From Phellopilus nigrolimitatus (Eukaryota > Basidiomycota > Agaricomycetes > Hymenochaetales > Hymenochaetaceae): a DNA stretch of 20,921 bases. Location of the stretch: the NCBI GenBank assembly GCA_021029095.1, contig JAJOHG010000422.1:1-20921 (forward strand), given 5' to 3'. Made by a program: the position numbers and the translations under genes. The notes under the pieces were generated by a model. That model ran no database searches and had not been told where the DNA came from. It saw only the letters and a list, made by a program, of their open reading frames with translations. This document shows, piece by piece, positions 19,097 to 20,921 of the stretch; positions within the stretch are counted from its first letter, which is position 1, and each line of letters opens with the position of its first letter.

Positions 19097-20495
19097 TCAC
19101 TTCTTTCGCTGGCCCCAGCACGGAATTGAGGTCGGATCACGCAGCCAACGAACCCAGTCCTCGCCAGTCAAGTACCCGTGGCCGTCTATTTCTATGATGC
19201 GCTCGTGCGCGCAGCCGACTCGGCCCACTTCTTGAATTTATTTTCGTCCCAATCGCGGCATACGCTGCCGCAATATACCGGTCCAGGTCTGCCCGATACT
19301 CGCTCAATCCCTCCCGGTCGAGGCACAGCGAGCACTTCTCGAGCGTGTCGATGAATTTCGACCACGGCTGCTCCGGATTACCTATCCATTTGCGCCATGT
19401 CTTCTCCGCGTTGCAGACAGTGGTTCGAATCTTTTCGCGGAGCTCATCGCTTTTCTTCGACGCAGATGGGGGTACTGCGCAGTACGCGCACTTGCAGATG
19501 AAGCCGTACGCGGACTCAAGCTCCGCCCGCCGCTTCGCACGCGACTGGAGCTTGGAGATATACGAGATTGTGATCTCCTCATTGGTGGCTATGTCACGTG
19601 AGGCGCGCAATTCCATGTGAAGATTCTTGGAATTGAAAGCCCAAACGGCGTTTGGTCCACAACTGGTTTTACAGGTTAAAACGAACTTTAGTGAACAAAA
19701 CATAAAGTACCTATGGTTGCATCTCGCGATTTCAAGACAAATACCCGCGTACGTTGGGAATGCGTATGATTGCGGGAAGTTGCATTTCAAGGTGTTCGTC
19801 ATGATCTTTTCCGGAGAGCTCGCTTTGTCCGGTCTTGGCTTTGCAGTTAGAAAGCCCATTTACGAGCCGTTGTTCTCCTCAGGAAGGATAGAGAGTAATA
19901 TATCGAGACAGCTGTCGAGTTAATCCTGAGAGCCGCAGGAAAAACAAGAGGGATCATGATTACAGGCCGCTCGACCACGATCGTCTCGGCCATGGCGATG
20001 TTCGTGTCGCGAACATGCCAAAGCCGGCATTCGGAGAAGGAGAGATGCGATATGGGCGGGGAAGGGGCGTCGGTGCGTCTAGTGGGCCCCAATCATATGC
20101 GGCGGGGAACTGCTTCATGAGGTCCGAGTGGATCAACCACGAACAGAAGATCTTGCTCTTTTGGGTGTTCGGAATTCTCACCGCGCACATGCGGATGGAA
20201 GTTGCCGGTCCTTCAGAGATACCCATACGATCCAGCTTTTGCCAGACGGCCTCGATACTGGTCTCGACTTCGATCACTGTGCCGAGCTGGAAAGGAATAT
20301 CCTTGCGGCCGTTTTACGCACGTCGGGCTTCGTCTCAATGCTGGGTTTGTCCGGTTTTAGCTCCCGATTTTCGGAGGATGACACAGCATTGTCTTTGCCT
20401 TCCTTCGCAGGAACGGTTGAAGAGAGGGTGGGTGTACCAGCGGTCGTGGCCTTTGTTCCAAGCGCGTTCGGACGGTTGAGAAAGCCGCGCTTCAT
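19097..20495 (-). pseudogene. SET-domain (SMYD-like) protein gene with multiple frameshifts and a stop
   Basis: Relic of a SET-domain protein, a family of protein-lysine methyltransferases. The likely start is the ATG at 20493-20495 (MKRGFLNRPNALG, a familiar N terminus for this Agaricomycete family). Recognisable blocks follow in order: GTVIEVETSIEAVWQKLDRM; DWGPLDAPTPLPRPYRISPS; NAGFGMFATR / NIAMAETIVVERPVIM (SET start); CLEIARCNHS|CGPNAVWAF (SET core, split by a 48-nt intron at 19663-19710); NEEITISYI; FICKCAYC (post-SET Cys); DENKFKKWAESA; EIDGHGYLTGEDWVRWLRDP to the stop at 19097. The blocks lie in different frames: breaks near 20312-20315, 20002-20005, 19918-19924, 19248-19250 and 19208-19213, plus TAA at 19860-19862. 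Most fit loss of one base. The product cannot be made intact as read; sequencing error is the alternative. Confidence 0.7.
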
Positions 20496-20530
20496 GTCTA
20501 GTAGGCGTGCAAGAGAGACGTCGTAGGTTT

Positions 20531-20722
20531 CTGCAGATAGATAATTGAGATGAGCGAGTACTGCCACATACCTCGCGTGCTAAACGATTAGCAGAGTTCT
20601 TGGAGTTAGACTCGGCGCGCTTTTTACGAACGACGGTTGAGCTCAAAGGAAAATGTATTTCGGGCTGTAAAACCAGAAGTGATCAAAGCAATCGTAGAAG
20701 ATGTGTACTTATACGCACTTAC
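20531..20722 (-). other. Possible upstream exon and introns of the SET gene
   Basis: On the minus strand, GTAAGT...TTTTACAG (20665-20722, 58 nt) and GTATGT...TCTGCAG (20531-20571, 41 nt) flank a 93-nt open segment (20572-20664, 31 codons, ending NSKNSANRLARE). This could be a spliced leader exon of the SET gene or the end of another coding exon. In phase 0 the reading closes about ten codons into the next exon, so it does not simply extend the SET protein. No ATG opens it. Confidence 0.3.
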
Positions 20723-20921
20723 TGAATTTTTTGATGTTTTTGACGTTGCAGGGCGCAGTGATTCGACGATAAGTTGAAATGAGACTTTAGGCAATGCTCG
20801 AAGCGCGTCACTATAAGATCGGTTATTGTCACGCTTGGTCAGCCATCAGTCACGACGTGTCTTGAGCGCAAGTTGACTTTCGACGATGACCACTTACATT
20901 GAGGGGAGGCAATCCCTGCCA
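20723..20921. other. Right edge, no supportable gene
   Basis: A minus-strand GTAAGT (about 20894-20899) preceded by CTCAAT could be a splice donor of an exon running in from outside the window. Too little sequence is available to say more. Confidence 0.25.

Noticed and set aside
20335..20646. 103-codon minus-strand frame as the N terminus of the SET protein
   Set aside because: It begins at TTG, not ATG, and reads through clear splice signals; the MKRGFLN start at 20495 fits the family better.
1..20921. Search by eye for CRISPR arrays, long terminal repeats, terminal inverted repeats with target duplications, and rRNA
   Set aside because: None found; the window is eukaryotic and the repeats seen are short and unpaired. 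A self-dot-plot would be decisive for diverged repeats.

Overview
The window looks like nuclear DNA of an Agaricomycete (mushroom-forming basidiomycete). Coding exons are split by many 41-69 nt GT-AG introns. The gene families fit such a genome: F-box/LRR-type protein, 14-TM MFS exporter, intracellular GMC oxidoreductase, microsomal P450, seven-TM proteins and a SMYD-like SET protein. I see no bacterial-type operons, tRNA or rRNA genes, CRISPR arrays or clear intact transposons. Family assignments come from reading the sequence against remembered family patterns; no database search was run.

Layout: (1) 1-483, minus: 5' part of a SAM-dependent methyltransferase running off the left edge, with an apparent one-base deletion. 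(2) 1055-2587, plus: single-exon F-box-like protein. (3) 2588-7467: gene-poor stretch holding a decayed multi-exon seven-TM gene (about 3840-5429, minus) and a stop-interrupted coding-like relic (about 6232-6801, plus). (4) 7468-16491: three intact, heavily spliced genes: an MFS exporter (minus, 8 exons, 569 aa), a GMC oxidoreductase (plus, 7 exons, 584 aa) and a cytochrome P450 (plus, 13 exons, 521 aa). Each spliced model closes in frame with canonical splice sites. (5) 17449-18728, plus: intact 383-aa seven-TM receptor-like protein in 3 exons. (6) 19097-20495, minus: SET-domain gene broken by several single-base lesions and one in-frame stop, with possible extra spliced exons upstream to about 20722.

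How they may work together: the divergent MFS/GMC pair and the co-oriented P450 form a compact oxidation-plus-export block. It could serve detoxification of an aromatic or other small molecule, or be the tailoring part of a specialised-metabolite cluster. No backbone enzyme (PKS, NRPS, terpene cyclase, prenyltransferase) lies in the window, so this is inference from neighbourhood. A second theme is the contrast between an intact core and flanking genes whose lesions look mostly like one-base losses. That means either real decay around a maintained core or local assembly error.
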